Notes: generated from the sequence alone by a model not told the origin. 10,467 bases of DNA from Desulfuromonadales bacterium (GCA_029859485.1 JAOUDB010000052.1:1-10467), one strand, 5' to 3'; counted from the first letter of the stretch, positions 1 to 7,029 are shown. Made by a program: numbers and translations.

Positions 1-2
1 CC

Positions 3-1178
3 GGCAAGGACTGGCCGCTGCTGGAAAAGATCGCCGATGCCGACAAGCCGGTCATCTTCTCGACCGGCGGCCTGACCCTGCGTGATATCGACAACCTGGT
101 CAGCTTTTTCCAACACCGCGGCGTTCACTTCGCCATCATGCACTGTGTCGCCATCTACCCCACCCCCGATCAGAATATGAATCTGAACCAGATTGCCTTG
201 CTGCGCAACAGGTATCCGGGCATTCACATCGGCTGGTCGACTCACGAGACTCCAGAGGACATGGTGCCTGTACAACTGGCGGTCGCACTGGGCGCCGAGC
301 TTTTCGAGAGGCATATCGGCATTGCCATGGAAAAGGCCCCGTTGAACGCCTATTCGTCAACGCCAGAGCAGGTGGCGCAATGGATCGAGACCAAGCAAAG
401 GGCTCAGCTCCTTTGCGGCTCCAAAGAGCGCCAGCCGGCGTCGGAGGCCGAACAGAGCGCAATCGACGGGTTGAAACGTGGCGTCTATGCAAAACACAAA
501 ATCCGCAGAGGTTCCGTGATCGAGAGTGACCATATTTACTTTGCAATCCCCTATGTCGAAGGACAGCTTGATAGCGGCAATTTTAAAGCGGGCATCGTCA
601 GCAAAAGCGATGTCGCCGTCAACAAACCGATTTTTGAAGACAAGGTCGCCCTCCCTGGATCAAAGGACGAGATGATAATCAAACATGCCGTTCATGAGGT
701 TAAGGCCATGCTCAACGAGGCAAGAATTCACCTCGGTCCGGAATTCAAGGTTGAATATTCACATCACTATGGCATCCAGAAGTTCCTTGAAACAGGAGCT
801 GTTCTGATCGAATGCGTGACAAGAGATTACTGCAAAAAGCTTGTGGTGCAATTGCCCAAGCAGAAGCACCCTTCCCACTATCATGCGCTTAAGGAAGAGA
901 CCTTCCAGGTGCTTTACGGTCAGCTGGAATGTACGGTAGATGGTCGTCACCGCACTCTCTTGCCCGGTGAAAGCGTGGTAGTGTTGCCTGGCGTCTGGCA
1001 CTCATTCAGAACCGAAGGTGGTGTCATTTTCGAGGAGATTTCCAGCCGTGATCACGACAACGACTCTTTCTACGAGGACAAGAGCATCAACAAGCTGGCC
1101 AGGGCCGAAAGGAAAACTGTTGTCGACCACTGGGGGCGCTTTCAGATCAAAGATCAACTCTCTTCAAGCAAGGATTAA
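3..1178 (+). CDS. neuB: NeuB-family nonulosonic (sialic) acid synthase with SAF and C-terminal cupin domains, 5'-partial
   Basis: The reading frame is open from the window edge, so the true start lies upstream; 391 residues are visible. NeuB enzymes condense phosphoenolpyruvate with an N-acyl-mannosamine-type sugar (or its 6-phosphate) to give a nonulosonic acid in the cytoplasm. The TIM-barrel part shows VIFSTGG, MHCVAIYPTP, GWSTHE and ELFERHIG. The His residues at 243-245 and 312-314 match the family's two metal-ligand histidines. A SAF/antifreeze-like domain follows (GVYAKHKIRRGSVI... to NKPIFEDK, about 489-645). Roughly 825-1055 encodes a cupin, with HYHALKEE plus a Gly seven residues on, then LPGVWHSF. 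GWSTHE replaces the commoner GxSDHT, and the usual GPDH segment after the second His is not recognisable, so this is a divergent subfamily. Downstream HAD and NeuA genes agree with the call. Whether the product is Neu5Ac, KDN, legionaminic acid or another sugar cannot be told. Confidence 0.9.
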   Translation, partial: GKDWPLLEKIADADKPVIFSTGGLTLRDIDNLVSFFQHRGVHFAIMHCVAIYPTPDQNMNLNQIALLRNRYPGIHIGWSTHETPEDMVPVQLAVALGAELFERHIGIAMEKAPLNAYSSTPEQVAQWIETKQRAQLLCGSKERQPASEAEQSAIDGLKRGVYAKHKIRRGSVIESDHIYFAIPYVEGQLDSGNFKAGIVSKSDVAVNKPIFEDKVALPGSKDEMIIKHAVHEVKAMLNEARIHLGPEFKVEYSHHYGIQKFLETGAVLIECVTRDYCKKLVVQLPKQKHPSHYHALKEETFQVLYGQLECTVDGRHRTLLPGESVVVLPGVWHSFRTEGGVIFEEISSRDHDNDSFYEDKSINKLARAERKTVVDHWGRFQIKDQLSSSKD

Positions 1179-1195
1179 CCTGGAATTATAATGGC

Positions 1196-1870
1196 ATGAT
1201 TAAATGCGTAGTCTTCGATTTTGACGGCACATTGGTTGATTCAAACGGCATCAAAAGAGAAGTTTTTTTTGAGATCGTCCGTGATCAGGATCCTGGCGGA
1301 GAGATTGTTGCCGGTGTTTTTGAGCGCTGGCCTCTGGCTGACCGCTATGAAAAGACCCGCAGAATTGCCGAAGAGATGAATGAAAGGAAGTTGTTGCCAG
1401 CCCATTCATCTACTGAAGAATGGGCTTCCCGACTGGCCAACACATATACCGCAGAGTGCGAAAGTGCCATCACCTGCTGTGCAGAGATGCCCGGCGCAAC
1501 TGAAACCCTTGATGAGCTATCCGACAAGGGCTTGCTTTTGTTTATAAACTCCGCTACGCCCGTAGAGCCCCTGCGGCGAATTTTGCAATTGCGCAATTGG
1601 ACTCATTTTTTTCGGGAAGTTTACGGCGTGGAGGCCTCCAAGGCAGAAAACCTTGAAGAAATTGCTTTAACAACGAAGACAAAACCTGCTGAAATAATTC
1701 ATATCGGCGATCAGTACGACGACAAGCACGGCGCAGAAGAATTCGGATGTCATTTCGTAGCCATGGCCGCCTGCAACTCGGGACCGGTTAATGAACAGAG
1801 TACCCTGATCATAAAGGACCTGCGAGAACTGCCTGGTCTGTTAAGCATAATAGACGGAGAGACATCATGA
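1196..1870 (+). CDS. HAD-superfamily phosphatase, candidate nonulosonate-9-phosphate phosphatase
   Basis: This 224-residue protein is a haloacid dehalogenase-type hydrolase with a small helical cap. Motif I is FDFDGTLVDS, with nucleophile Asp8 and acid/base Asp10. Motif II is Ser119 in INSATP, a probable motif III Lys is Lys149, and motif IV is IGDQYDDKHGAE (Asp172, Asp175/176). The full catalytic set is therefore present and an active phosphatase is expected. It starts 17 bases after neuB; the upstream ATG at 1191 hits a stop at once, so 1196 is the natural start even though the ribosome-binding site is poor. Its stop overlaps the next start as ATGA, implying coupled translation with neuA. 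From position between neuB and neuA I infer that it removes phosphate from a phosphorylated nonulosonic acid or its precursor. Substrate is not readable from sequence. A T8 run lies at 1263-1270 near the 5' end. Confidence 0.88.
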   Translation: MIKCVVFDFDGTLVDSNGIKREVFFEIVRDQDPGGEIVAGVFERWPLADRYEKTRRIAEEMNERKLLPAHSSTEEWASRLANTYTAECESAITCCAEMPGATETLDELSDKGLLLFINSATPVEPLRRILQLRNWTHFFREVYGVEASKAENLEEIALTTKTKPAEIIHIGDQYDDKHGAEEFGCHFVAMAACNSGPVNEQSTLIIKDLRELPGLLSIIDGETS

Positions 1871-2580
1871 TCAAACGACAGCGCATTCTTGTCGTTTGCC
1901 CCGCACGAGGGGGCAGCAAGGGAATTCCACATAAAAACCTGCAGCCTTTTCTCGGTGTGCCTTTGGTAGCACGAGTGGGTCACCTTGTCGCCGAAATCCC
2001 CGGGATTGATCGGGCGATTGTCTCCACCGATTCAGAAGAGATTGCCTCAGTCGCCAAAGAGTCAGGTTTTGACGTCCCTTTCTATCGGCCAGAAGACCTG
2101 TCCGGGGATCGCATCTCCGACCTGGAGGTCTTATCTCATGCCCTCATTGAAACTGAGCGCCTGGACGGAGTCACTTACGATATCGTCGTCATGCTGCAAC
2201 CAACCTCACCCCTCAGGCAGGCAGAGCATGTCGTGGGTACGATCAACATGCTTATTGATGGCGACTGGGATGCCGTCTGGACGGTTTCCGAAACGGACTC
2301 CAAGAATCATCCCTTAAAGCAACTGACCGTTAAGGATGGCCGGCTCGACTATTACGATCCGGCGGGCAAGCAGATCATTGCCCGCCAGCAACTGGTGCCT
2401 GTTTATCATCGTAACGGTGTTGCTTACGCTATCCGGCGCAGCTGTCTTCTGGATCAGAAGAGTATCTCGGGAGAGCGGACCGGGGCTTTCGTGCTGGAGG
2501 GGGATCTGATCAGTATAGACACCTACTGGGATCTTGAACTGTCAGAACTTCTCCATGCCAGGCAAGAAAAGAGCTGCTGA
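1867..2580 (+). CDS. neuA: Acylneuraminate cytidylyltransferase (CMP-nonulosonic acid synthetase)
   Basis: The 237-residue protein has the size and motif order of the NeuA family, which activates sialic-type sugars with CTP to CMP-sugar plus pyrophosphate. Residues 13-24 form the nucleotide-binding signature ARGGSKGIPHKN, STDSEEIA is at 53-60, QPTSPLR at 111-117, RNGVAYAI at 182-189 and SIDTYWDLEL at 216-225, which contains the Asp pair expected to help bind Mg2+. There is no C-terminal esterase or phosphatase fusion. The start is well supported: GGAGA lies six bases upstream of ATG 1867, and it overlaps the HAD stop by four bases. Next to NeuB and HAD genes this completes a make-and-activate set. 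Members of this family also act on legionaminic, pseudaminic and KDN-type sugars, so the exact sugar is open. Confidence 0.93.
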   Translation: MIKRQRILVVCPARGGSKGIPHKNLQPFLGVPLVARVGHLVAEIPGIDRAIVSTDSEEIASVAKESGFDVPFYRPEDLSGDRISDLEVLSHALIETERLDGVTYDIVVMLQPTSPLRQAEHVVGTINMLIDGDWDAVWTVSETDSKNHPLKQLTVKDGRLDYYDPAGKQIIARQQLVPVYHRNGVAYAIRRSCLLDQKSISGERTGAFVLEGDLISIDTYWDLELSELLHARQEKSC

Positions 2581-2638
2581 ATCTTCGAGCTTTATTGTTA
2601 ATCTTCAGTGATGACTTTTCGAGAGTGAGTGCTAATAC

Positions 2639-3850
2639 ATGGGCCTCTTCGATAAAAACTTGCCGGGCCGATGCTATGCTGCCCTGTTAAGAAGACTGGC
2701 CCCGTTTTACCTGCTCTGGCAAAAAGTCTGCTTGATGACTCAAAGCGAAAACCGGCCAAAAAACATCGTCCTACTTATCACCAGGGGACATGACGTTGAA
2801 TTGCTTGTCGGCCTCTACCAAAAAGCACAGCGTCGCGAGGACCTCTGCCCCTCGTTATGGCTGGTCGGCAAATGTCTCAGGCGGGAGCCAAAAATCCTGC
2901 ATATTCTCGAAGAAAAGAATATGCACATTGACTTGGTCATCGACTTTCTTCGCCTTGGCACGGTGATGAAGCGTCTCCTTTCGACCGATGCATTCCTCTC
3001 TACCGTAGAGACGACTTCAGCAAGGCATAAATTACCTTACATCATTACCGGGCTCGCAAATGCATTTGGCATTCCAACCTTTACCCTGCAGCATGGCTTT
3101 GAGAATGTCGGCCTGACTTACCATGATGATACTCATGGCACCGATGTGAAGTTCTCGTCAAAAACCGTTCTCACATGGGGCCCCAAAGAAGTATTGCCAG
3201 TTTGGGTCGCAAAAGAGACTCGCGACAAGTGCATCGCAGTAGGCTGCCCAAAGGACCTTTTTGCAAACGAAAACGTGCTGGCAACGGGAAAAGGCGCGCG
3301 ACAAATTATAGGTGTATTCGACAACTTGCACTGGCGTCGATACGATGAAAAATATGTCTCAACATTTCTCGAACATCTGGAAGAAACGGCTAGACAACAG
3401 AAAGACCTTCATTTCGTCTTGAAGTCACATCCTGAATCCGTCCGTACACGCACCGCGGATCTGACCGCAAGGCTGCGGAGCATGAAGGAGGTCACTGTTG
3501 CTGACCTGTCTGGAAAAGAAGAAGAGCCAATGACAACCCCTTGGCTGTTGACTCATGCCCTGGGAGTGATTACAACCCCGTCGACCATTGCTCTGGACGC
3601 TGCCCTGGCCAAGGTTCCGGTCGCTGTAACCAGGTACGGACTGGACCTGGATTACTATACGCCGTTAAGCCTTATCGACAGCCTTGCTGACTGGCAATCA
3701 TTCACCACTCGGCTTAAAGATAATATCGGCAACAATCAGCTGAAACTGCATGGAGAAGAATTCCTGAGCAAGGTGCTTGTTGCCGGTGATTCTGCAACCA
3801 AGATACTTGATGTCATGGTCAGGTCGACAAAGGGTAGAAATCAGGAATAA
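2639..3850 (+). CDS. GT-B-like glycosyltransferase, candidate nonulosonate transferase
   Basis: This 403-residue soluble protein has two Rossmann-like halves. The first begins near residue 42 (NIVLLITRGHDVELL) and ends with TFTLQHGFEN (148-156). The second begins at IIGVFDNLHW (223-232) and carries FVLKSHPES (259-267) and ITTPSTIALDAALA (311-324), which would be the nucleotide-sugar site of a GT-B fold. QHG, KxHP and S/T-rich loops of this kind occur in CDP-glycerol/polyol-phosphate transferases, in 2-epimerase-like GT-B proteins and, as HP and S/T motifs, in several bacterial sialyltransferase families. I could not assign it to one family by eye. It starts 58 bases after neuA, and GAGAGTGAG at 2621-2629 is a weak ribosome-binding site for ATG 2639. 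A second ATG at 2735 would remove 32 residues that do not look conserved. Transfer of the CMP-activated sugar is an inference from position. Confidence 0.6.
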   Translation: MGLFDKNLPGRCYAALLRRLAPFYLLWQKVCLMTQSENRPKNIVLLITRGHDVELLVGLYQKAQRREDLCPSLWLVGKCLRREPKILHILEEKNMHIDLVIDFLRLGTVMKRLLSTDAFLSTVETTSARHKLPYIITGLANAFGIPTFTLQHGFENVGLTYHDDTHGTDVKFSSKTVLTWGPKEVLPVWVAKETRDKCIAVGCPKDLFANENVLATGKGARQIIGVFDNLHWRRYDEKYVSTFLEHLEETARQQKDLHFVLKSHPESVRTRTADLTARLRSMKEVTVADLSGKEEEPMTTPWLLTHALGVITTPSTIALDAALAKVPVAVTRYGLDLDYYTPLSLIDSLADWQSFTTRLKDNIGNNQLKLHGEEFLSKVLVAGDSATKILDVMVRSTKGRNQE

Positions 3851-3900
3851 ACAGATTGTAAAGACATTCCACAAAAGACCTTAGAAGCAGGCCTCTTATT

Positions 3901-4827
3901 ATGAAGTTCATAAGAAAATGTATCTCATCTCTCGGCTTTACTCAGGGGCGGGAGACCAAAGATGATTACAGATCACCTCCCTTTGCAAAAAAAACGAGAT
4001 TAGACAAAAAACTGAGAGTGCGTATTTTAGGAGATCACTCCAAGCTCCATTGCGGCTGCAAGGCCGTTATTGACGCTCTGGAGAAAACCTCTCGAGATAG
4101 AGGCTGGGAAGTTGTTGGAAGCTATCAGCCTTATGATGTTCTGATCGTGAATGGTGAAGGCTCAATGCATAACTCACGCAAGACATTTTTAAAAAAAATG
4201 TCGGTTCTGCAAAAAGCCGTCGACAGTGGAATTCCTGCATTTTTACTGAACACTGTCTGGCAGAACAACTCACACGAATACGACCAAACACTCCAGAAGC
4301 TTGCCGGGATCACGGTTCGTGAGGAGCTTAGCCAGCGAGAGCTGCTTGGAAAACACAAGGTCACCGCGGAACTCGTTATCGATGCCTCGTATTTTGCACC
4401 GATCGACAACACAGCAGAAGTCATTAACTTTCACGGCAGCCCCATCAAAACCGATTTTTATTATCCCGACAGTCAGTCGTGGGCTCAAGACCTGGATCTG
4501 TTCGAAACCATTCCTTACATTTCACTGGACAACATCAGTTGGAGTTCACTTGTTCTGTCATTGAAGACATCCGCGTATTTAATCACAGGCCGTCATCACG
4601 CCATCTATGCAGCCTGCAAGGCGGGCGTACCATTTGTGTGTTCGACAAGCAACACTCATAAGATCACGGGCCTTATCTCATCTTCAGGTGCCAAAATCCC
4701 TGTTGCGGAGCACCCATCGCAGATTCCAGCGCTGATATCTCGAATCAACACTTTGGGGCCAGAATATGAAAAACTGTTTGACTGGATGGCAGCTCAAGAC
4801 CCTGACAAACTTATTCCTGAGCTTTAA
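3901..4827 (+). CDS. Polysaccharide pyruvyl transferase family protein
   Basis: This 308-residue protein carries the hallmark C-terminal block of the family (PF04230, CsaB/WcaK type): LITGRHHAIYAACKAGVPFV at residues 227-246. LIVNGEGSMHN at 81-91 and VREELSQREL at 139-148 correspond to the central family blocks. The N-terminal loop reads GDHSKLHCGCKAV (44-56) instead of the more familiar Gly-Asn-Gly-Asp type. Family members transfer pyruvate from phosphoenolpyruvate to form ketals on surface sugars, but many homologues in glycan loci are uncharacterised and some have other transferase roles. It lies 50 bases after the GT-B-like gene on the same strand and probably belongs to the same transcription unit, converging on the kinase gene at 4861. 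The gene is locally A-rich (A8 at 3987-3994 and 4191-4198). The ribosome-binding site is poor (GCAGG about 10 bases upstream). Confidence 0.75.
   Translation: MKFIRKCISSLGFTQGRETKDDYRSPPFAKKTRLDKKLRVRILGDHSKLHCGCKAVIDALEKTSRDRGWEVVGSYQPYDVLIVNGEGSMHNSRKTFLKKMSVLQKAVDSGIPAFLLNTVWQNNSHEYDQTLQKLAGITVREELSQRELLGKHKVTAELVIDASYFAPIDNTAEVINFHGSPIKTDFYYPDSQSWAQDLDLFETIPYISLDNISWSSLVLSLKTSAYLITGRHHAIYAACKAGVPFVCSTSNTHKITGLISSSGAKIPVAEHPSQIPALISRINTLGPEYEKLFDWMAAQDPDKLIPEL
4182..4202. repeat. AT-rich perfect inverted repeat with A8 tract inside the pyruvyl transferase-like gene
   Basis: GACATTTTT at 4182-4190 is exactly mirrored by AAAAATGTC at 4194-4202, with three A between, so the arms are 9 bases. 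The A8 run at 4191-4198 forms the centre. It sits in codons near residues 95-101 of the gene. It may be chance in an A-rich stretch; a regulatory or slippage role is unproven. Confidence 0.5.
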
Positions 4828-4860
4828 GTATTGACACAAAGTCACTAGAAAATATTGCTT

Positions 4861-5877
4861 TTATTTCAGGCTCGCAGACAAGGCGATCATGGCAGGCTCA
4901 AGCTTGAGGGGTCCGATCTTAGGGACTTTTTTCGCCTTCAGGTGAAGGGCCGATGCGACGTAATAGAAGAATGCAAAGACTCCCCTTTCAGTATCCGTCC
5001 AGGAGAAGTTCTGCATCAACTTCGGGTAAATTTCTGCAAAACCACGGTCGTCTTTTGAATAATAAAAAGCCAAATCCCAAATTCTGACCCCGTACGTATA
5101 GTACTGCAAATCGATAACCTTGAAGTTATCCGCACTGTCAACCATGATGTTTTGTGGTTTGAAATCACCATGAACCAAGCCGTTTAGGGAAGAAATATCC
5201 TGTTCTTTTACGCGCTCAAAAAATCTTAAGAAGAGATTGCTAGTCTGCCCATAGAGTCCCATCGACAGCATGTATTCTCGCTCCTTCAGGAATTGCATCG
5301 CAAACATCTTTGCACTGGCAGTCTCCAGCTGGCTGACCAAATTCCGCAGAACTGCCTTGATCTTTGTGTCCCCTTCCAATTGACAAATCAACGACTTGGC
5401 GCACCTGTCGGGAGACAGTTCCGCCAGCTTTTCAGATGACACGTCGAGCCTGGAAAAAAGGTGCCATACCCCCCCATCCGAAAGTGTCGTCGCCTGGGAA
5501 AGAATTTCACTTGAAATCCAGGAATAATTCTCATCCTGCAAGGGGGCCATCGCGAAAGCGCTTGCTGCCAGTTGGTTGTCGACATATCGCTCCTGCCATT
5601 TTTGAAATCGGTATTCCCTGTCTGCCGATGCACTGCTCTGTACTTTGGTGATTGCAAAGGGCTCACCCTTGGCCTCGAATCGGTGGACAAACATACCCAG
5701 ATTATTCAAACCACCAAGATCGTGGTAATCGGACCGAACAGCGCCTCTTATTCCAAGCTTCTTGATAAGCGCCTGTTCTATGGTCTCTTGGAAGGACAGC
5801 ATATCCGTTCCTACAGAGGCCTTAAGCCTGCGTCTTTTTTTCGCGGTTCGAAGAAAATTCTTCAACTTGCGTTTCAT
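4861..5877 (-). CDS. APH/choline kinase-like phosphotransferase
   Basis: The protein (338 residues from the outermost ATG) has the aminoglycoside/choline kinase fold signature. LVHGDFKPQN at residues 234-243 gives catalytic Asp238 and metal-binding Asn243, followed by KVIDLQYY (253-260) with the second Mg2+ ligand Asp256. Lys78 in FAITKVQ and Glu88 in DREYRF are candidates for the ATP-lobe Lys/Glu pair. Kinases of this family phosphorylate small molecules, sugars or lipopolysaccharide core, and nothing here fixes the substrate. The outermost ATG (5877) has no clear ribosome-binding site and adds a very basic stretch (11 Lys/Arg in the first 20 residues). The in-frame ATG at 5802 has AGGA six bases ahead and would give 313 residues. 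It lies 49 bases downstream of the PLD-like gene on the same strand, so the two are probably co-transcribed, and it converges on the pyruvyl transferase-like gene with a 33-base gap. Confidence 0.78.
   Translation of the reverse strand: MKRKLKNFLRTAKKRRRLKASVGTDMLSFQETIEQALIKKLGIRGAVRSDYHDLGGLNNLGMFVHRFEAKGEPFAITKVQSSASADREYRFQKWQERYVDNQLAASAFAMAPLQDENYSWISSEILSQATTLSDGGVWHLFSRLDVSSEKLAELSPDRCAKSLICQLEGDTKIKAVLRNLVSQLETASAKMFAMQFLKEREYMLSMGLYGQTSNLFLRFFERVKEQDISSLNGLVHGDFKPQNIMVDSADNFKVIDLQYYTYGVRIWDLAFYYSKDDRGFAEIYPKLMQNFSWTDTERGVFAFFYYVASALHLKAKKVPKIGPLKLEPAMIALSASLK
5809..5812 (-). promoter_or_regulatory. Shine-Dalgarno candidate for an internal kinase start
   Basis: Read on the minus strand this is AGGA, followed by ACGGAT and then ATG at 5802-5800. 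The six-base spacing is good. The ATG at 5877 has only GAGCTG upstream, so this site favours a 313-residue kinase. A chance match within coding sequence is possible. Confidence 0.4.
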
Positions 5878-5926
5878 AATAAACAGCTCGGAGTTCGTCG
5901 GTTCCGGGGAACAAACAGTTCAATAA

Positions 5927-7015
5927 TCATTTTTGCCAACCCTGCCGCTCAGCCATCATTTCGTCCCAACGACACTGGAACAACGGATAGAGTTCCTGGC
6001 TTTCGTCGACAACCAGCAACTCATGATTGGCATGCAGAGAACGCAACGAAAGGTTCATGCTACCGAAAACCAGGGTTTTTTTAACACCGGTATTGAACAG
6101 CATAAACTTGTTATGCATGGGCAGGCCTTCGGGGTGAACGTATCGCCTGAAGTCGATACCGTGTTTGTTCATCTTACGCTCAACCCAAGAAGGGACACGG
6201 CGCTTCGTATCATGGGCAAGTATTTCGATATGGACGCCCTGTCGGGCTAGAGTTAAAAGGCGTTTGCATATGCCGGGGTCATTGAAGTGAGAGACCGCCA
6301 TTCGTAAACTGCCACTGTTGTTTAAACCTCCGAACAGTTCGTCGAAGTCTTTCATCCGAGACCTCGGGAAAAACAGAATCCTGGTCGATCCTGAGGCAAT
6401 AACCTGGTTACTCTCATTCATGAAACGTTCCCAAGGGCCATGAACCATTTGAAACATGCGCTGTGCATGTGCCCGTAATCCTTGGACAAGCTTCTGCTCA
6501 CGGAGCTCAACTAAGACATTATGCCCCCGGTCTTGGTCACCGATCTTGTGCATGAGAGCAGGATCTTCCGGCTGGTTCCCCGACGGGTTAAAAGTCCCCA
6601 CCAGCGCTCGGGGCTTGGGATGGCTAAAATAATAAAGTTTTTCGTGCAACCGGCAAGCGCGAAAAAAACGATTGTCGACAAACCTGTGGCTCAGTACGCG
6701 CAGGTTCCCCCCCAAGGCATCGTCACCATCAAGGATTTGTCTGACCCGATTGTTAACGGCTCCGGTACGCGGGTTACCCTCAACAAGAACCTGCACCTTG
6801 ACTCCGCGGCGAGAAGCTTGCACGAGGGTCTCTGCCAGCCCCTCATCCCGGAAATAGTAGGTAATCCAGAGTATTTCCCCTCCAGACGGAACAGCATGTA
6901 TACGCTCTTCCAGCAGGTTTCGCAAGAACCGGGGGGGGCGATCCGGACCTCCCCAGAAAACCTGAAAGGGGTCTTCCGCAGTTTGACCCTGTGAATGTTC
7001 CTGATAAATAGACAA
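5927..7015 (-). CDS. Phospholipase D / cardiolipin synthase-like protein with atypical HKD motifs
   Basis: The protein has the two-domain layout of the PLD superfamily, whose members cleave or transfer phosphodiester head groups. Numbered from the proposed start, domain 1 runs from about ILWITYYFRDEGLAE to LHEKLYYFS (His124, Lys126) plus GTFNPSG, and domain 2 ends in MHNKFMLFN (His301, Lys303) plus FGSMNLSLRS. In the canonical HxKx4D motif both Asp positions are replaced, by Ser131 and Asn308, while His, Lys and the GSxN/GTxN loops are kept. Activity is therefore plausible but not assured. No ATG or GTG start fits. TTG at 7015 has AGGA ten bases upstream and yields 362 residues; a further TTG at 7087 would give 386 residues with an unconvincing N-terminus. 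No signal peptide or membrane segment is evident. It is the first gene of a minus-strand pair with the kinase-like gene. C8 and G7 coding-strand tracts occur at 6931-6938 and 6707-6713. Confidence 0.8.
   Translation of the reverse strand: MSIYQEHSQGQTAEDPFQVFWGGPDRPPRFLRNLLEERIHAVPSGGEILWITYYFRDEGLAETLVQASRRGVKVQVLVEGNPRTGAVNNRVRQILDGDDALGGNLRVLSHRFVDNRFFRACRLHEKLYYFSHPKPRALVGTFNPSGNQPEDPALMHKIGDQDRGHNVLVELREQKLVQGLRAHAQRMFQMVHGPWERFMNESNQVIASGSTRILFFPRSRMKDFDELFGGLNNSGSLRMAVSHFNDPGICKRLLTLARQGVHIEILAHDTKRRVPSWVERKMNKHGIDFRRYVHPEGLPMHNKFMLFNTGVKKTLVFGSMNLSLRSLHANHELLVVDESQELYPLFQCRWDEMMAERQGWQK
6931..6938. repeat. Mononucleotide G8/C8 tract in the 5' part of the PLD-like gene
   Basis: Eight consecutive G on the + strand encode part of Arg-Pro-Pro-Arg at about residues 26-29 of the PLD-like protein. 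At about 50% GC a G8 run is uncommon. A one-base change would end the protein early, so the site could act as an on/off switch. The frame is intact here. Confidence 0.6.
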
Positions 7016-7025
7016 AGTACAAACA

Positions 7026-7029
7026 TCCT
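7026..7029 (-). promoter_or_regulatory. Shine-Dalgarno candidate for the TTG start of the PLD-like gene
   Basis: On the minus strand the bases read AGGA, ten bases before TTG 7015-7013. The spacing is slightly long. No comparable site precedes TTG 7087, which supports the shorter protein. Confidence 0.4.

Noticed and set aside
136..546. 136-codon minus-strand open frame opposite neuB
   Set aside because: It lies wholly antisense to strongly conserved NeuB sequence and its composition (Arg/Ser/Pro-rich) is typical of a shadow frame.
4828..4860. Bidirectional terminator between the convergent pyruvyl transferase-like and kinase genes
   Set aside because: Only a four-base TGAC/GTCA stem is possible and no proper T-run follows it in either direction.
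5572..6084. 170-codon + strand frame spanning the kinase and PLD-like genes
   Set aside because: It crosses the gap between two genes with clear family motifs on the other strand and shows no motif of its own.
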